Shown one piece after another: positions 1 to 10,812 of a DNA stretch of 64,000 nt. The stretch lies in assembly GCA_016169945.1 (NCBI GenBank), contig JADLSH010000190.1, positions 1,364,001-1,428,000 of the forward strand. The letters are read 5' to 3'. The number at the start of each line of letters is the position of its first letter. Position 1 is the stretch's first letter. This stretch comes from Trachythela sp. YZ-2020 (taxonomy: Eukaryota; Cnidaria; Anthozoa; Malacalcyonacea; Clavulariidae). The translations under genes were made by a program, and so were the position numbers. Below the pieces are notes generated by a model. The model ran no database searches, was not told the origin of the DNA, and was given only the letters and a program-made list of their open reading frames with translations.

Positions 1-187
1 TGGTTTATTAAATGTTAGAGAGTTCTCGATATCTTAAAAGATAGAGCAGATACAGTGTAGTTCAGCTTACCTCAAATTAACCGTCACTATACAGACCTAG
101 ACTTAGGAAATAGATGAAATCGCCGGTAGTGACGAAGAATTTGGGGTAAGTGAACGATTGACAGACTAGAACAGATTGATTGGATTC

Positions 188-276
188 AACAAGAACTTCG
201 ACGTTTCGAGCGAAGGTCCTTCGTTCGAAACTTCCAGACGAAGGGCCTTCGCTCGAAACGTCGAAGTTCTTGTTGT
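188..276. repeat. Palindromic (foldback) repeat, CGACGTTTCGAGCGAAGG family
   Basis: Two arms of about 29 bp, 188-216 and 246-274, are inverted copies around a short spacer. The same arms recur at 8672-8755, 15641-15811, 18929-19103 and 20595-20660, usually next to a CTACCTGAAAAATACAA motif. This is a dispersed MITE-like foldback family. Here it lies in the intron downstream of exon 3 of the left-edge gene. Confidence 0.7.
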
Positions 277-480
277 ATTTTTCAGGTAGATTGATCCTGA
301 AGACCCGAAGCTCAAACACAGGACTAGCTATCCAGACGAACGAGCAAGAATTCCAGACCTCCCTGAGAGCAAAACGACAGTACTCGGCCAGGTGCAAGTC
401 TCGTTTGGGGGTGATTTAAAAACATGCCCGTGTGAAAACATGCCGAGGGCGAATTGTAAACTTCGCAACCGGTGACTAAC

Positions 481-654
481 CCTCAATGACTTCAGTCAAG
501 GTCTCGTCATCTTTATCCACAATGATCTCCTCATGTCCCCTCTTTAATGCGTCTCCATCCACTTGATCCAGCTCGCTCTGATCAGGGATCACAGTGCGAC
601 TGCTGATTGTTGCAAATCTCGGGTTTAGTCCCTCTCGGTCTGGACCTGGGGTCA
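481..654 (-). CDS. Exon 3 of the left-edge secreted gene
   Basis: 58 codons, phase 1 at both ends. The acceptor is ttttgcgttctag|TGACC and the donor GAGG|gttagt; reading past the donor meets TAG at once, which supports splicing. The product is hydrophilic with an acidic C-terminal half (VDKDDETLTEV) and an ALKRGHE basic spot. No domain is recognised. Confidence 0.55.
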
Positions 655-3342
655 CTAGAACGCAAAATGGGATTGGTTGTTAGTTAAGGATAGTAATTGG
701 ACCAAATGAGATCCTTTGTTGGTGACACAGTGGTTAGTGCATGTGTCTTTCATCAGGGATGTATTTACTGGGCGGGTGCCGGGGTGCGCGCACCTCTCCT
801 AGCCTTGGCCAAGGGGGGTGCAGGAGGGGTGCAAATTCCCATATCAAACATTTATCAGGGCATATTAATTAGCATAAAAAAAAAATAAAAATATAATAAA
901 AATATAATATCAGGGGCCTTTTATATCTAGGCCATCTTATTTAAAAAAAAGATCTGACAAGATAACTCCTCAGTCGCCCGCCGCATGACCAAGCCCGACC
1001 GCTTCCCGCCTTCATATCAAATCATCACCACCCTGGACCACCCCTCCTCTGACTCCGGTTCGATTTCTGTAATATGCAGTTGTCTGATTATAATTTCACC
1101 TCAGTCGAATGTGAGAAAAGTGTTTCTAGTTTGACACAACAGGTTTTCTCAAGGTACTCCAATTTCCTTCTGTAGTAACACTGGATCGATAAGGGACGGG
1201 CTTTGCTGGACATTCAGGAAGAACAGCTTAGAACGCACTGATTAAGCTATCTAGTATGCCTAGCTTTATCAGTTCGAAAAGAACACAAAAGTACAAAAAT
1301 ATTAAAGATTAATTTTACATAATTATATCTTCACTAGTTTAAGTTGGTTTATAAACTTGTTCATATTTCATGCTTCGTAGTTTCAAAATCACAACTAAAA
1401 CGCATTTATACTACGTTTACTGAAGCGAATTACTTCGTGCAATGTTGTGAACTGAGATTTGTTCATTAAAACGGTTTGTAGTCAGTATATTGAGCAAGCA
1501 AAACTATCATTTGGGAACTATAGCCAGGTCTGTGACTATATATATATATGTGTCGTAAATAATTTTCAATTATTCTATATACAATTTCAATAGAAGTTGT
1601 TGAAAATGTAGCATTGATAATAACACCAAACCTGCTTTGACATTCCAAGCAACATAAACAATAACTACAAGACATCCCAAAGACGAGAAAGGTCGAAAAA
1701 TCATCGCAAAATATTCCCCTTATAAACATGAAGCATCATTAATGCCAAAATATATATACCACAATTCATCATAGCCATAATTTTAAATTTATTAAGACAT
1801 CATTTAACCTTCGAAAGGAAATCGTTTGAGATTGTTTTAATTTAAAAATTTTTCACACATGAGTAGTTAAAAAAAAAAAAAATAAAATTAAAGTTGAAGC
1901 GTGCCAACAACACAACCAACGTTAAAACAACTAAAGACGTATTTTATATTTTAGAGAAGACGACAAGTGAATAATATACAATACTAGGATAAACAAAAAG
2001 AAAATAAATCAACTAGGAAGATATTAGCTGGCGAAATAAGCAAAACCGAAGGTTTTTATAGCTAATAAAAAATGATTTCGTAAGTCAGATATCCTACTGT
2101 GAAGAGGGGCTGTGAGCTAACCAATACGTGAACCAATTTTATCACAGGTAAGGTTTTAATAAACTCAACGACGGCGTTTTCAGGCGTCGAAATGAAATTG
2201 CATTGTGAAGATCGCAAAGTCTGCACTGATCAAGGTCATCTGAACGAGACCGACCGCGACCGACCGAAAGGGCTGCCTGATCGTAAGTTAACCGTGATTC
2301 AGCGTGGGAGTAAGTATACAAAGTCAAGCAATCACCTTTTGGTTGAAAGAGATGTGTAACATGATCTTCTTCCCCCCACATTCGGAGCTTTTGATCCACG
2401 ATGTCATATTCCGTCTCTTCATTGTCGTATCGAGATGATTCTGTATCTTGGTAATTTATGGGCACTAGAAAGAAAGATCAAGGAATGTTGCTGGCACAGT
2501 GGTTAGTGCATGTGCCTTAAGGTAGGCTGGGGGAGGTGGAAAAAATTTTAGGGGAGGTGCAGCGGTCCGGACCCCAGCCACACTGGGAGGATGGGGCCCA
2601 GGATGTTAGGGTTTAAGACATACTCCCCTGAAGTCAACAATGTGACTGTATGTATGTAATGTATATACATGTATCAATGTACTTAATATGAATTTATGAA
2701 ATTGAACTTGGCAAGTTGGTTGGAATACTTTTGTTATTATTTAATTTTAAGTTTGACTTTAATCCATAATTTCACATTTTCACAAGGGGAGGTGCATGAA
2801 TTTTCAGGGGAGGTGCAAAACAATCCCAGGGGAGGTGCGCACCTCTCCACACCTCCCCTCACACCGACCATGCCTTTCACCTCAGCGAAATATGTGCTCA
2901 CATCAATCACATGTGAGAAGAGTGCTTCCAGTTCGACTCTACAAAAACCACAGGTTTTCCCTGGGCACTCCAGTTTCCTCCTGTAGTGATACTAGGCCAA
3001 CAAGGGATGGTCTTTACTGCACCTGTGGGAAAACAGTTTGGAACTGACAGAACAACCCAGTATAAATAAGATATCACTAATAAACTCTTATGGTTTGATC
3101 TAGAGCAACTCTTAATGTGTAAACTTTCCACCTTTCGTCGACTCTCATGCTCGCCAAGTCAATCCGAATTCTGAAATAACACATATACCAAGACAACAAA
3201 TCATCGCCATTAATCCACAATTTATACTACACACAGTTTCCTCACCTTTAATATAATCTTTCGAGTACAATCGCGAACACATACAACATTGCAGTAAACC
3301 AATTACAGGCAAAAGTCTCAGCCATAATTGCGCGGAAATCAT
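481..3342 (-). CDS. Secreted-protein gene, 5' part only; third member of the minus-strand cluster
   Basis: Three exons can be chained: 3246..3342, 2336..2464 and 481..654. Each boundary has a GT donor and AG acceptor and all introns are phase 1, so the frame stays open. Exon 1 starts at an ATG preceded by GCGCC and gives a hydrophobic signal peptide (about residues 1-23, ending in a CCMC-type stretch). Exons 2 and 3 are acidic and hydrophilic with no recognised domain. The last donor, GAGG|gttagt at 481/480, shows that the gene continues past the left edge. It follows the two TSP1 genes on the same strand and uses the same phase-1 exon style, so it may be another paralogue whose modules lie outside the window. 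That relationship is inference; no TSP1 or six-Cys module is visible in these exons. Confidence 0.6.
715..1250 (+). mobile_element. tRNA-derived SINE copy, interrupted
   Basis: The head (GACACAGTGGTTAGTGCATG, A-box-like) starts near 719. The B-box-like GGTTCGATTTCTG and the body (ATGCAGTTGTCTGATTATAA) resume near 1057 and the tail ends near 1250. About 300 bp of unrelated sequence, rich in GGGGTGC and A/T runs, separates the halves. It lies in an intron of the left-edge gene. Confidence 0.6.
1260..2335. other. Intronic AT-rich sequence without recognisable genes
   Basis: Intron 2 of the left-edge gene. It holds AT-rich sequence, a short TA run near 1540 and an A-run near 1870. No coding exon with matching phase was found. 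Confidence 0.4.
2336..2464 (-). CDS. Exon 2 of the left-edge secreted gene
   Basis: 43 codons, phase 1 at both ends. The acceptor is tttctttctag|TGCC and the donor AAAAG|gtgatt. The product is acidic (runs such as NEETEYDIVDQK) and has no cysteines. If the donor is not used the frame stays open for about 64 more codons, so a terminal-exon reading is possible but less likely. Confidence 0.5.
2489..3075 (+). mobile_element. tRNA-derived SINE copy, interrupted by GGGGAGGTGC-rich sequence
   Basis: The tRNA-like head (GGCACAGTGGTTAGTGCATG) begins at about 2495. The SINE body resumes near 2875 (ACCTCAGCGAAATATG, then AGTGCTTCCAGTTCGACTCT) and the tail ends near 3070. The middle contains repeated GGGGAGGTGCA motifs, a separate insertion. 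Confidence 0.55.
3246..3342 (-). CDS. Exon 1 (signal peptide) of the left-edge secreted gene
   Basis: 32 codons plus one base. The start ATG at 3342 is followed by a hydrophobic Leu-rich core and then SRLYSKDYIK. The donor AAAG|gtgagg at 3246/3245 gives phase 1, matching exon 2. Confidence 0.6.
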
Positions 3343-3806
3343 GGCGCGGAATGAAACTCCATTAGGTCGCCTTGTTACGGGACATATTCACGAAAAAGTC
3401 TATAGAATATTTCAAAACCACGTAAAATTTGTAAACCGTGTTTGCTGTTAAATAAAAGTTTTGGTTTCCCTAATAAATTATCGTCGCATGTTAATTAACA
3501 CAAAACGAATGTGAGTCAAATTTAGTAAAAATACTTTGCTTTTGTTTATATTTTCAATTCGCCACCTGTAAAATTTTCTAAACTTGGCATTTCTGTGACC
3601 TGGGTGTGACAGACTCTGTACAGATGTTTTGACAGCTTTTGAATAATATTATTTAAGAGAAATGAAGGTTTTCCAAGCAAGATGCGTTTCACATGCATTG
3701 ATGTTCACAAGTCGTGTATATTTGGACAGATATTTAACAGTTATTGTACGAACTCGAGTCGTATATGAGCTGAGTCAGTCATATACGACGAGAGTGCGTA
3801 GAATAA

Positions 3807-4013
3807 CTGTTTTATTATATACACAAGCTCTGGATCTGGATATTTACTTTTTTCAAGTAAAACTTGAATTTCCTCTTCATTTAATTGTCCAAATCTGCCA
3901 GCCATTTTTCTACTTTTCTCTACTAGCAGGATATGAGCTAATATCCTGCTAGTAGAGAACCAATCAGATTGCAGAATACCTCATATCCAGAGCTTGTGTA
4001 TATAATAAAATAG
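3807..4013. mobile_element. Nested foldback element (MITE-like)
   Basis: An outer inverted pair (3811-3843 against 3979-4011, around TATACACAAGCTCTGGAT) encloses a near-perfect hairpin at 3914-3960 built on CTACTAGCAGGATAT. A second short palindrome lies just upstream near 3755-3795. It sits between the left-edge gene and the 610-aa TSP1 gene. No protein is encoded. Confidence 0.6.
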
Positions 4014-4605
4014 ATTAGCCTAGTGTTAGGATGAAAAATGCCACTTGCAAACTTAAATTTTATTCACATTAATTCACTTGGTTATTTCACTTAATAATTT
4101 GGGATCCACGCCATACTGGATTGCGTGCGTTCTCGCAAAGCATTCTGGTTCATGCAGCAGTCAGGCAGCTCTGCAAGATTAGGTCATTACGCAAACAAAT
4201 ATCGATGGTTATATTTTGTACGTTTGCGATCTATTTTTTAATATACAAAATCTATTTTACAAGCTTTAGTTTATATCATTATTTTGATTTAAGTGTATTT
4301 TAATTAGACACGAGTATTAGATGTTCATTAGAAAAAATAATTATAATTTACAACATCGAAGTTTGTATACTATACAGAAAATTGATTTATAATATTCTAC
4401 GTATACTTTTAAAACTATAGTTGTACTTTAAGAATTATTAATACAAAAATAATTATCACGTTTATATTTTTAGGTATAAAATTCGTAATATTATCGCTGT
4501 TTATATATTACAGGTAATTAACTCTTGCTGCATATCAATATCTAACATATAAAGTTAATATATACAGTTAACATTTATAGTCTTACAATTCGGAGTTCTT
4601 TGAAG

Positions 4606-4611
4606 TTTAAT
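4606..4611 (-). terminator. Candidate polyadenylation signal (ATTAAA)
   Basis: ATTAAA on the minus strand 22 nt after the stop of the 610-aa TSP1 gene. Confidence 0.35.
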
Positions 4612-4632
4612 TGCAAATTTCAGCTCTGTCAT

Positions 4633-4654
4633 TTAACTTTTACCCTTCTTGTTT
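4633..4654 (-). CDS. Exon 10: terminal coding exon with stop
   Basis: Acceptor ttttacttgacag|AAAC, phase 2, then six basic or polar codons (NKKGKS) and TAA. A possible polyadenylation signal ATTAAA lies at 4606-4611. The short length makes this the least certain exon of the gene. Confidence 0.5.
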
Positions 4655-7600
4655 CTGTCAAGTAAAAATATTTGGTTATATACATTGACATGTCAATGGT
4701 TCTATATATAACTGCTTGCGTAGTCTGATGTTTCAATTCAAGGTAAGCGGGATAGCTATATAGTTGTATTGAGATTATAATGTTATAATGTTTCAAAGTA
4801 GTAAAAATATATACGAACCTTTTAGGATGGACAGAAGATTTCTTCGTCTTAGGAGCAGTTATAACCATACTAAAATACAAAGAAAAACTATATATTATGA
4901 AGGTTAATGAAAAAGAAGAAATTTTTTTATATTGATGAAAAACTAATTGTTAAAATAAATATATTAAATTGCACAGCAGCCATTGTTATTCTTAAAAATA
5001 GTTCAAAATCACACGCAAGAATATATCTGACTTTCACTAAGACAATTCATACTTACAACTGACGATTTTCTTTAGGGTTCTTCCCTTTGGTTTCAAAATA
5101 AAAGTAGGTCGTTGGCTTTTTATTCGAAAGAATCTTCATGGATTTCTCAACAGTTCCAACAACCAAACCGCTGGAATTGTTCAGTTTTCCACTGACAAGA
5201 TCGTGCAAGTTGAACGATGAAGGATTTATACTCGATGTTTCTTCGCTGTGTTTCTTTGATCTTCGTTCACCGTTTTCAACATTTAATAATTTCAACAGCG
5301 GGTTTGAGAAGTTTTTAGAATTTTCCACCATGTTCGCGTTTGGTTTACTGTGTGCCTCGTGATGTTCAGCTAAAGAAAACACAATTTATATTCGTTGTGA
5401 TCCGAAAGCAAACTAAACTACAGTAACTTTATTTATACTGAATAGCTCTATCAGTTCTAAACTGTTCTCCCTAGAGATCCAGTAAGAGTCATCCCTTATT
5501 GATCCAGTGTTACTACAGGAGGAAACCTAAACTAACTTTATTTATACTGGATAGCTCTGTCAGTTCTAAACTCTTCTCCCTAGAGGTCCAGTAAGAGTAA
5601 TCTCTTATTGATCCAGTGTTACTACAGGAGGAAACCTAAACTAAACTAACTTTATTTATACTGGATAGCTCTATCAGTTCTAAACTGTTCTCCCTAGAGG
5701 TCCAGTAAGAGCCATTCCTTATTGATCCAGTGTTACTACAGGAGGAAACCTAAACTAAACTAACTTTATTTATACTGGATAGCTCTATCAGTTCTAAACT
5801 GTTCTCCCTAGAGGTTCAGTAAGGGTCATCTCTTATTGATCCAGTGTTACTACAGGAGGAAACCTAAACTGAACTAACTATATTGATACTGGATAGCTCT
5901 ATCAGTTCTAAACTGTTCTCCCTAGAGGTCCAGTAAGAGTCATCCCTTATTGATCCAGTGTTACTACAGGAAGAAACTTATTAAACTAAACATTACTTAC
6001 ACTGGATAGCTCTATCAATTCTACACTGTTCGCCCTAGAGGCCAAGTAAGGGTCATCCCTTAGTGCATAGACTTTATTACGAAATGTCTCAGGTTTCTTT
6101 TGTTAGTCTAGTTTCCTCCTGTAGTAGCACTGGACAGATAGGGGATGTTCCTTACTGGATCTCTAGGGGGAACTGACAGAGTTATCCAATAAGACAATAT
6201 TAGATCAGTTTAGGTTTTTGTAGTAACTGTATACCATTACGGGATTACCCTAACTTGACCTCTGAGAAGAATAGTTTAGTTAGTTTACGTTAGATAAAGT
6301 GAAAATTCAAGGATTTCTATCATTTGTTTCAAGGACTTACAACGATCTCGGGGACGATCGTCAGCTTTAGCCAACTTATTCTTAAGCTTCCTGTTGAGAC
6401 CTTCATCACCATCATCATTATCATCTTCACCATCGTATTCATCACCTTCATGACTAGCTACCTCGTTTTGCTCTGCATAATCGTCATTTTCACGTTCCTC
6501 GCCACGAAAATGCTTTAGGTATGAATATCGATTACTATCGTAATCATCATCATCATTATCGGAACCAATACTATCATCATCATCGTTATCCGAGCCAATA
6601 TCATCATCATCCTGATCAACACTGTCCTCTTCTTGATCATCATCATCGTCATCGGGTTCTGCTTCAAATTCTTCTTCCCTGGTTTCTCCTATTCTGTTGT
6701 TTTTTGAAGCAACTTCCTCTTAAAATGAATTATCACATACAAACATCAGGATCAATTACCACACAAAGACTGATTACATGACCCCCTTTGTTGGACGGGG
6801 TGGAAAGTGGGATGAATAAGATATACTGTATTGATATAAGTGATTAGGCATGAACGAAATGGTAATTAAAGGGGTTGATGTTGTTGATCAGATCTTGTAA
6901 TATAAAAGTTATCATAGTTGTCTTTCGTTTACAATTATTCATGAACTATTCTTACCCTCACATTTGCGAATCCGTTCGTTAAAAGCATTTACAAACACAG
7001 GACGACATTTTGACGTGACCAGACACCTTGCATTAGGATTATCTTGACATGATTCGCCAGTGCATGGATCATAACCACATACTTGACGAGCTGGAACTTT
7101 TAGCACAGCTGAAAGAACATAGAAATACAAGGAGTAACACAAAGAAAATGTTTATAAGAGCAGACAAGCTTAGGCTAACAAGCCAAGGCAAGTTGGGGTG
7201 CAGAGTGGTTTGTGCATCAGTGTGTGTGTCTTTCATATCTGTCGCTGGGGTTCGATTCCTGAGATATGCAGTTGTCTGGTTATAATTTCACCTCAGTCGC
7301 ATGTCAGGGATGGTTCTTACTGGATTTCTAGGGAGAACAATTTAGAACTGATAGAGCTGTCCAGTATAAATAAAATTAGTTTAGTTTAGGTTTCCTCCTG
7401 TAGTAACACTGGATCAATAAGGGATGGCTTTTACTGGACCTCTAGGGAGAACAATTTAGAACGGATGAAGCTATCCAGTATAAATAAAGTTACTGCAGTT
7501 TAGATTACGTTCGCTCTTGCAGTAACACTGGTAAACACACATTGATAAAAGGACAGACAGACAGAAAGATATCCTACCTGTACATTTCTGTGGCTGTCCC

Positions 7601-10600
7601 ACGGCACTATAATATACAGCCTGACACTTCGTTCCGACTACACAACGTTCTGCAGTAAAATCCATGAGACAACGAGTAAATTCACAGGGATTTATCTTGC
7701 AAACCTGGGGTACCTGTGCTGGACTGATGTAGATATGCTTTCCTACATTTGAATAAAATACTCGTTAAAGCCCGTTAGCCATGTGCTCGTCATTGTCATA
7801 TGAGAACACGGGTGGCATATGTGGTTAGCGCGCTACCCCTCAAGGCAGATTTAAGCCTGCAAGTGGGGATTTACTTCGGTTAGGTAACTTTACTGTACTT
7901 GAAAATTCATGTAAGCAGAGTTTGGTTAATTCTCTCCTGTACTTCGAGGGTTTTTCTCCGGGTACTCCACACCCTGTGTGCCCACAGCTATTATTATACC
8001 TATTATTGTTATTACATAGATACACTAGTTGACTGAGACAAAAATATTGCTATCCCCATTCAGAAAAATGAAGAGATAGTTTTTGAACTTTTGAGGAGAG
8101 TTAAGAGCCGTCAATGTTATAAATACTCATGCAAGATATAAACCTACGAGGTTTTTAGGAGAGAAATCGTGATCTTACCGACACAACCTTCAAGTCTCTT
8201 ATTATCCTCATCAAAGAAGACAGGACGACATTTATAATCGCTGACGCAAGAACCCAGTGGGGCAAGAAGACACTTGGATATATCGCACGGATTGAAGCCA
8301 CAAAACTGCTTAGGATCTATGTCCACTAAACTTGACTTCTCTTTAACTACAGAAGGAAAATTTTGTAAATTGGTTATTGCAATGCATGTGAGTATTTACG
8401 GTGTTTTAATAATCCAAAATAACAATAGCTTTCCAGGTCTAATTAACATAATGCCATCCAGTCATGATCTAGTGATCGGAATGTTCCATTGTCTTTTCAT
8501 TGTTTTGAAAATCTCACGGTTCTCCATGCAATCCAATCACTCATTGTTTTGACTTATCTTAGCATTTATACAATGGTCTATTTAATCTAATACGCTAAGG
8601 AAACTATTACCATTGACTTTAACGTCAAAACCAAACATAAGCTGTCGTGGTTTGTGTCCGAACTACATGAAAAAGATTAAAAATACTTCAACGTTTCGAG
8701 TGAAAGGCAGTCGTATGAAACGTCAAAATGTTGTTAATCTTTTTTAGGTATTTCGGGTACAAATTACGCCTAGCTCTTACGTACCAGGTGTTTTACATCC
8801 CCTGGGTTTACAAGCTCTTCTCTGCACTCTACGCCCAAGACAAGACGCTCCACTGTGACTGTAACATTGTCTGTAACGTTTCTGATACGCTTTCCTGCAT
8901 TCACATCTACTCCATCCTGACCACTGGCTGAATTTACCAATCACTAAAAATGCAAAGCAATTACTAAAAACAAAATATGTGGGACTATAAATTGGGATGT
9001 CGGTGGCACAGTGGTCAGTGCATGTGCCTTTCACGTGACAGGGGTTCGATTCATGCAATATCCTGATATATGCTGATCTCATTCGTATGTTTTCGAGACA
9101 TGATTCGTATGATCCCAGACACCGCAGGTTTTCTCAGGGTACACTCCGCTTTGGTGTTGTAGAAACAGTAGACGTCTGGACCAATAAGTGAATAAGAGCC
9201 CTTACCTGGACCACTTTAGAACTGGTAGAGCTATCCAGTATAAATATAGTTAGTTTAGTTTAGGTTTCCTCCTGTAGTAACACTGGACCAATAATGTATG
9301 GCTCTTACTGGACCTCTAGGGAGAACAGTTTAGAACTGATAGAGCTATTCAGTATAAATATAGTTAGTTTAGTTTAGGTTTCCTCCTGTAGTAACACTGA
9401 ATCAATAAAAGATGACCCTCACTGGGCCACTTTGTAGAACAGTTTAGACCTGATTCAGCCATCCAGTTCTACCAAACCTATACTACAGAAGCATGATGAA
9501 GTGTTAAAACAGAAGGAACCTGAAATAGTTGGAGAAAAGCTCACGTTATTTAACATGGTTTTAGTTCAATATATCATTTCTCTTACCATGACGCAGCTTA
9601 GGCCTAGACGTGACAGCAGGTCTGCATGGAACAACCTTACACAACGTCAGTTGAAATCTCTCGCCATCACAGTCCGCGCCGCCATTTGATGGCGAGGGAT
9701 TTGTACAGTATCTTTCACGTGACCGGAGAGACCGCTTGCCACAACCACTGCTGCATTCTGACCAAGCTGACCAGTCGGTGAAGCCGCCATTAATGACGTC
9801 ATTTGCTGAAGAAAATTGGAGAGATGAACAGTCAGGAGTATTTCTCATATCACACGGCTGGGGTAAGCACGAGTACAAGAAATAGAGAAGTTTCCATATC
9901 GTTGTGCATATGCCTGTGCTCATTTCATCACGTGAACTACTTATTATAGCTCTCTATCAGTTCTAAACTGTTCTTACTAGAGATCCAGTAAGGACTATCT
10001 CTTATTGATCCAGTGTTACTACAGGAGGAAACCTAAACTAAACTAACTTTATTTATACTGGATAGCTCTATCAGTTCTAAACTGTTCTTCCTAGAGATCC
10101 AGTAAGAGTTATCTCTTATTGATCCAGTGTTACTACAGGAGGAAACCTAAACTAAACTAACTTTATTTATACTGGATAGCTCTATCAGTTCTAAACTGTT
10201 CTCCCTAGAGGTCCAGTAAGGATCATCTCTTATTGATCCAGTGTTACTACAGGAGGAACCTAAACTAAACTAACTTTATTTATACTGGATAGCTCTATCA
10301 GTTCTAAACTGTTCTCTCTAGAGGTCCAGTAAGGGTCATCTCTTATTGATCCAGTGTTACTACAGGAGGAAACCGGAGTATCCAGAGAAAACCTACATTG
10401 TTTAGTAGAGTCAATATTGGAAGCACTTTTCCCATATGCGACCGAGGTGAAATTATAATCAGACAACTGCATATTGCAGAAATCAAACCTCCGTCACAGA
10501 GATGAAAGGCACATGCACTAACCACTGTGTCATCAACATCCCAAAATATATAATCGCAACACTCACGTTTAGAATACATGAGAGCTGAACTTCCATTCTG

Positions 10601-10771
10601 GTTGACGAGATCAAGATTATAAGGAACCTGTTGTCTTGTTCCAACCTTTACATCCCCAGGTTTAGTAAGATTACTCCGTGCAAGCGTTGTGTTTAGAATG
10701 TGAGCACAGTTTATTCTGATGAGAGTCAACAGGCAGAAGAAGACAAGCAGAGACGAATGTTCGAATTTCAT
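4633..10771 (-). CDS. Secreted modular protein: 2 TSP1 repeats, 3 six-Cys modules, acidic region, basic tail (610 aa)
   Basis: Ten exons chain without a frame break: 10567..10771, 9587..9805, 8785..8943, 8179..8346, 7578..7742, 6956..7108, 6341..6718, 5057..5369, 4819..4869, 4633..4654 (1,833 nt, 611 codons with stop). Introns 1-7 are phase 1, the last two phase 2. Approximate layout: signal peptide 1-22; N-terminal linker to 68; TSP1 at 69-141 with WSAWSEC and CGKRSLRSRER; a second, degenerate TSP1 at 142-194; six-Cys modules at 195-250, 251-305 and 306-356; Asp/Glu-rich segment 357-482; Lys-rich tail to 610. TSP1 repeats usually bind glycosaminoglycans or other matrix proteins, so an extracellular matrix or mucus role is likely (inference). 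The larger gene upstream carries the same three six-Cys modules in the same order, so the two are paralogues. Confidence 0.8.
4819..4869 (-). CDS. Exon 9: 51-nt microexon
   Basis: Acceptor tttgtattttag|TATGG and donor AAAAG|gttcgt, phase 2 at both ends. It encodes a short basic stretch with APKTKKSS. The gttcgt donor is also used in the large gene at 21015. Confidence 0.55.
5057..5369 (-). CDS. Exon 8: hydrophilic Ser/Lys-rich tail segment
   Basis: Phase 1 in, phase 2 out (313 nt); acceptor ttttctttag|CTGAAC, donor CAGTT|gtaagt. If the donor is not used a TAA follows one codon later, so intron retention would give a shorter protein ending in ENRQL. Confidence 0.65.
5409..6240 (-). repeat. 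Tandem array of the SINE tail unit (about 117 bp)
   Basis: About five head-to-tail units, each running from TTTATACTGGATAGCTC through CCCTAGAGGTCCAGTAAG to TGTTACTACAGGAGGAAACC, followed by one inverted unit at about 6105-6215. Units match the tail of the tRNA-derived SINE elsewhere in the window. It lies in the intron between exons 7 and 8. Confidence 0.8.
6341..6718 (-). CDS. Exon 7: Asp/Glu-rich acidic segment
   Basis: 126 codons, phase 1-1; acceptor cattttaag|AGGAAG, donor CGTT|gtaagt. Repeated DDDD blocks (DIGSDNDDDDSIGSDND) are encoded by ATC/GAT trinucleotide runs. Acidic tracts of this kind suit calcium or cation binding, but that is inference. The end is basic (NRKLKNKLAKADDR). Confidence 0.75.
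6956..7108 (-). CDS. Exon 6: six-Cys module 3
   Basis: 51 codons, phase 1-1; acceptor gttctttcag|CTGTG, donor GAGG|gtaaga. It begins VLKVPARQVCGYDPC, closely matching VLKTPVRMTCGKDPC in the third module of the large gene, so these two are orthologous positions within the paralogues. Confidence 0.85.
7187..7540 (+). mobile_element. tRNA-derived SINE copy
   Basis: Head near 7192, B-box-like GGTTCGATTCCTG at about 7248, body ATGCAGTTGTCTGGTTATAA, then about two tail units ending in ATAAATAAAGTTACTG. It lies in the intron between exons 5 and 6. Confidence 0.75.
7578..7742 (-). CDS. Exon 5: six-Cys module 2
   Basis: 55 codons, phase 1-1; acceptor caaatgtag|GAAAGC, donor ACAG|gtagga. Cys pattern is C-x4-C-x4-C-x8-C-x5-C-x13-C with INPCEFTRC and CQAVYY. 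Confidence 0.8.
7805..8000 (+). mobile_element. tRNA-derived SINE of a second family
   Basis: A tRNA-like head (GTGGCATATGTGGTTAGCGC then GGGGATTTACTTC) is followed by TTTTTCTCCGGGTACTCCAC, the core motif shared with the other SINEs in this window. The body differs from the abundant family. Confidence 0.5.
8179..8346 (-). CDS. Exon 4: six-Cys module 1
   Basis: 56 codons, phase 1-1. The acceptor ccttctgtag|TTAAAG is chosen over a nearer AG because the homologous exon of the large gene has a similar acidic lead. Cys spacing is C-x4-C-x4-C-x7-C-x5-C-x15-C, with CGFNPC and CRPVFFD. Confidence 0.8.
8672..8755. repeat. Foldback repeat, CGACGTTTCGAG family
   Basis: Inverted arms AAAAAGATTAAAAATACTTC and its complement surround a TTCGAGTGAAAGG core. 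It lies beside GTCGTGGTTTGTGTCCGAAC, the dispersed repeat also found at 36.6 and 48.9 kb. Confidence 0.55.
8785..8943 (-). CDS. Exon 3: degenerate TSP1 repeat
   Basis: 53 codons, phase 1-1; acceptor catttttag|TGATT, donor CCTG|gtacgt. It keeps FSQWSGWSRC and six cysteines but has CEC in place of the usual CSxxCG and no GG motif, so it is a diverged TSP1 fold. Confidence 0.75.
8995..9475 (+). mobile_element. tRNA-derived SINE copy with about three tail units
   Basis: Head GGTGGCACAGTGGTCAGTGC at about 9001, B-box-like GGGGTTCGATTC at about 9042, then body and repeated units of the CCTCCTGTAGTAACACTG type up to 9475. Confidence 0.75.
9587..9805 (-). CDS. Exon 2: TSP1 repeat
   Basis: 73 codons, phase 1-1; acceptor tttcttcag|CAAATG, donor CATG|gtaaga. 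It shows a complete group-1 TSP1 pattern: WSAWSEC, SSGCG, RSRERYC, GGADCDG, a later LC and PC. A basic Pro/Arg tail follows (SRPKLRH). Confidence 0.85.
9945..10540 (-). mobile_element. tRNA-derived SINE copy, inverted, with about four tail units
   Basis: Tail units run from 9945 to about 10370. The body and tRNA-like head end near 10540 (complement of GTTGATGACACAGTGGTTAG). It lies in intron 1 of the 610-aa gene, close to exon 1. Confidence 0.8.
10567..10771 (-). CDS. Exon 1: signal peptide and N-terminal linker of the 610-aa TSP1 protein
   Basis: The ATG at 10771 sits in a good start context (GCCATGA). A hydrophobic core (LLVFFCLLTLI) is followed by AHILNTTLARSN, with N-glycosylation sequons. 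The donor AAAC|gtgagt gives phase 1. Confidence 0.75.
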
Positions 10772-10812
10772 GGCAAAAATACATTAATCTAAATAAATGA
10801 AAAACAGGATAT

